Assembly: GCA_024998705.1 (NCBI GenBank)
Contig: JACOEF010000341.1
Location: 1-6,372 of the forward strand
Source: Nitrospira sp.
GTDB lineage: Bacteria > Nitrospirota > Nitrospiria > Nitrospirales > Nitrospiraceae
Length of the DNA: 6,372 bases
Reading direction: 5' to 3'
Shown here: one piece after another, positions 5,848 through 6,372 of the stretch
Layout: each line of letters starts with the position of its first letter
How positions within the stretch are numbered: position 1 is the stretch's first letter
Translations under genes and position numbers: made by a program
The notes under the pieces: model-generated
The model's input: only the letters and a program-made list of their open reading frames with translations
Databases searched by the model: none
What the model was told of the DNA's origin: nothing

Positions 5848-5999
5848 AAAAAGCTAGATTTTGACAATGTTCGCTGTTGCAATGGTTTTCCCGCAAAAGC
5901 ACTACAAATCAAGCATTTAAGAGCTTTCTATTGCTTCGACTGTTTAGAGGAGACTTTGAGGTTTTGGATAGTTTCTGACACAAAAATGATCACAGTGAA
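5848..5999. other. AT-rich intergenic DNA, probable edge of an acquired element
   Basis: No gene is supported here. By hand count 57 of the 150 bases at 5851-6000 are G or C (38%), far below the flanking backbone. TTGACAATG (5861-5869) and TTGCAATGG (5877-5885) are near-direct repeats spaced one and a half helical turns apart, possibly binding sites. A perfect -35 TTGACA (5861-5866) has no acceptable -10 partner. Composition and the neighbouring tRNA fragment suggest foreign DNA. Confidence 0.45.
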
Positions 6000-6122
6000 A
6001 TGGCCTCGGACGACAAGATCGTTAAACCAGCAGGCGACGCCGCAAGGGAGTGGTTCGGCAGTGACGATTACAATCGAGCCCTCAGAGAATCAAGCGACAA
6101 ACGACAGTCGAGCGGCTCGTAA
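6000..6122 (+). CDS. Possible small ORF, 40 residues, unknown
   Basis: ATG 6000 opens a short frame encoding a hydrophilic peptide beginning MASDDKIVKPAGDAAREWF and ending in a Ser-rich tail. It reads like protein (charged, no low-complexity repeats, 26 of 40 third positions G or C by hand count). It has no recognisable ribosome site and no family I know. It competes with another plus-strand frame that is open through the same bases, so only one of them can be a main product. It may be chance. Confidence 0.25.
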   Translation: MASDDKIVKPAGDAAREWFGSDDYNRALRESSDKRQSSGS

Positions 6123-6156
6123 AATCGCCGACGCTGACTACAGAGCCACAGCACCA

Positions 6157-6165
6157 TGGTATACT
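6157..6165 (+). promoter_or_regulatory. Extended -10 promoter candidate for the 3'-edge gene
   Basis: TGGTATACT matches the extended -10 form (TGnTATAAT with one change). Transcription would start near 6172, about 20 bases before ATG 6193. The -35 region is poor: CTGACT at 6134-6139 is 20 bp away, too far for normal spacing. Confidence 0.35.
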
Positions 6166-6192
6166 GCCGCAGATACACTGGATGCATTGCCG

Positions 6193-6372
6193 ATGAAAGC
6201 CGTGAAGGACACCAAAGAAGGCGTGGTGATTCCCTCCTCCTGGATGAAGGGGTGGGGGAAAGCCGTGGTGGCGCATCGGGACTCCGACGTGCTGATTTTG
6301 GAGTCTCCAGCCAGAGCAGCCAGTCGGAAGAAGCTGGCTCGCATGGTCGGCAAGGTGCGCCGTGCCGCACGC
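6193..6372 (+). CDS. AbrB/MazE-like antitoxin candidate, 3' end beyond the window
   Basis: The frame is open from ATG 6193 to the last base, giving 60 residues without a stop. The N terminus, MKAVKDTKEGVVIPSSWMKGW, then VVAHRDSDVLILESP, has the beta-strand pattern of swapped-hairpin AbrB/SpoVT/MazE DNA-binding domains: short strand, turn with Glu-Gly, VVIP, helix, then a hydrophobic LILE strand. A basic helix (about 40-60, many Arg, Lys and Ala) follows. Such proteins are usually antitoxins paired with a PIN or MazF-like toxin, whose gene would lie to the right. TGGA at 6179-6182 is a weak ribosome site. The same frame is open upstream to 5770, so the true start could be earlier (GTG 6061 or ATG 5986), but the upstream part shows no domain. 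The assignment rests on pattern recognition only. Confidence 0.45.
   Translation, partial: MKAVKDTKEGVVIPSSWMKGWGKAVVAHRDSDVLILESPARAASRKKLARMVGKVRRAAR

Noticed and set aside
5861..5866. Perfect -35 hexamer TTGACA in the AT-rich segment
   Set aside because: No acceptable -10 hexamer lies 15-19 bp downstream, so a promoter cannot be supported.
6068..6370. Minus-strand frames of 64-100 codons at the right edge
   Set aside because: They are antisense to the plus-strand antitoxin-like frame and encode Arg/Pro/Ser-rich peptides with no pattern.

Overview
The window looks like a piece of a bacterial chromosome of moderately high GC. Gene order and protein style fit Nitrospira or a close relative: tRNA-Ser, SRP RNA, then dnaX, ybaB and recR, followed by a DksA homologue and two lipoproteins. 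That taxonomic guess is an inference from recognition, not a search result. Most of the window is housekeeping backbone. The right end has signs of acquired DNA.

Bases 1-560 carry RNA genes and structured DNA. A complete tRNA-Ser(GGA) with encoded CCA lies at 8-97. A GC-rich element at 161-287 follows it. Its left arm is an exact 14-nt inverted copy of the tRNA T arm, and its right end is a slightly changed copy of the tRNA 3' tail. The small SRP (4.5S) RNA gene lies at 371-471. Two hairpins follow it, ahead of dnaX.

Bases 561-3388 hold dnaX (clamp-loader tau subunit), ybaB (nucleoid-associated protein) and recR (recombination mediator). They are tightly packed and presumably cotranscribed. 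DnaX has all the expected clamp-loader motifs except the Walker A lysine, which is asparagine (codon 711-713). A sigma70-type promoter with an extended -10 then drives a DksA homologue at 3530-3937, which keeps both the coiled-coil tip motif and the four-cysteine zinc site.

Bases 3992-5615 hold two minus-strand lipoprotein genes: a TPR protein and a 109-residue protein of unknown function. A 15-bp hairpin separates them. The upstream one has its own promoter candidate and a perfect inverted repeat in its leader.

Bases 5616-6372 contain a 3' fragment of tRNA-Val(CAC) on the minus strand (5800-5846), cut at the anticodon loop. This is the usual scar of tyrosine-recombinase integration. DNA to its right is AT-rich (57 of 150 bases G+C at 5851-6000, counted by hand). 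It leads into a gene cut by the window edge that resembles an AbrB/MazE-type antitoxin. The simplest reading is that the window ends just inside an integrated element. I see no complete new system here; the points most worth checking are the DnaX Walker A substitution, the tRNA-Ser-derived element and the tRNA-Val scar.
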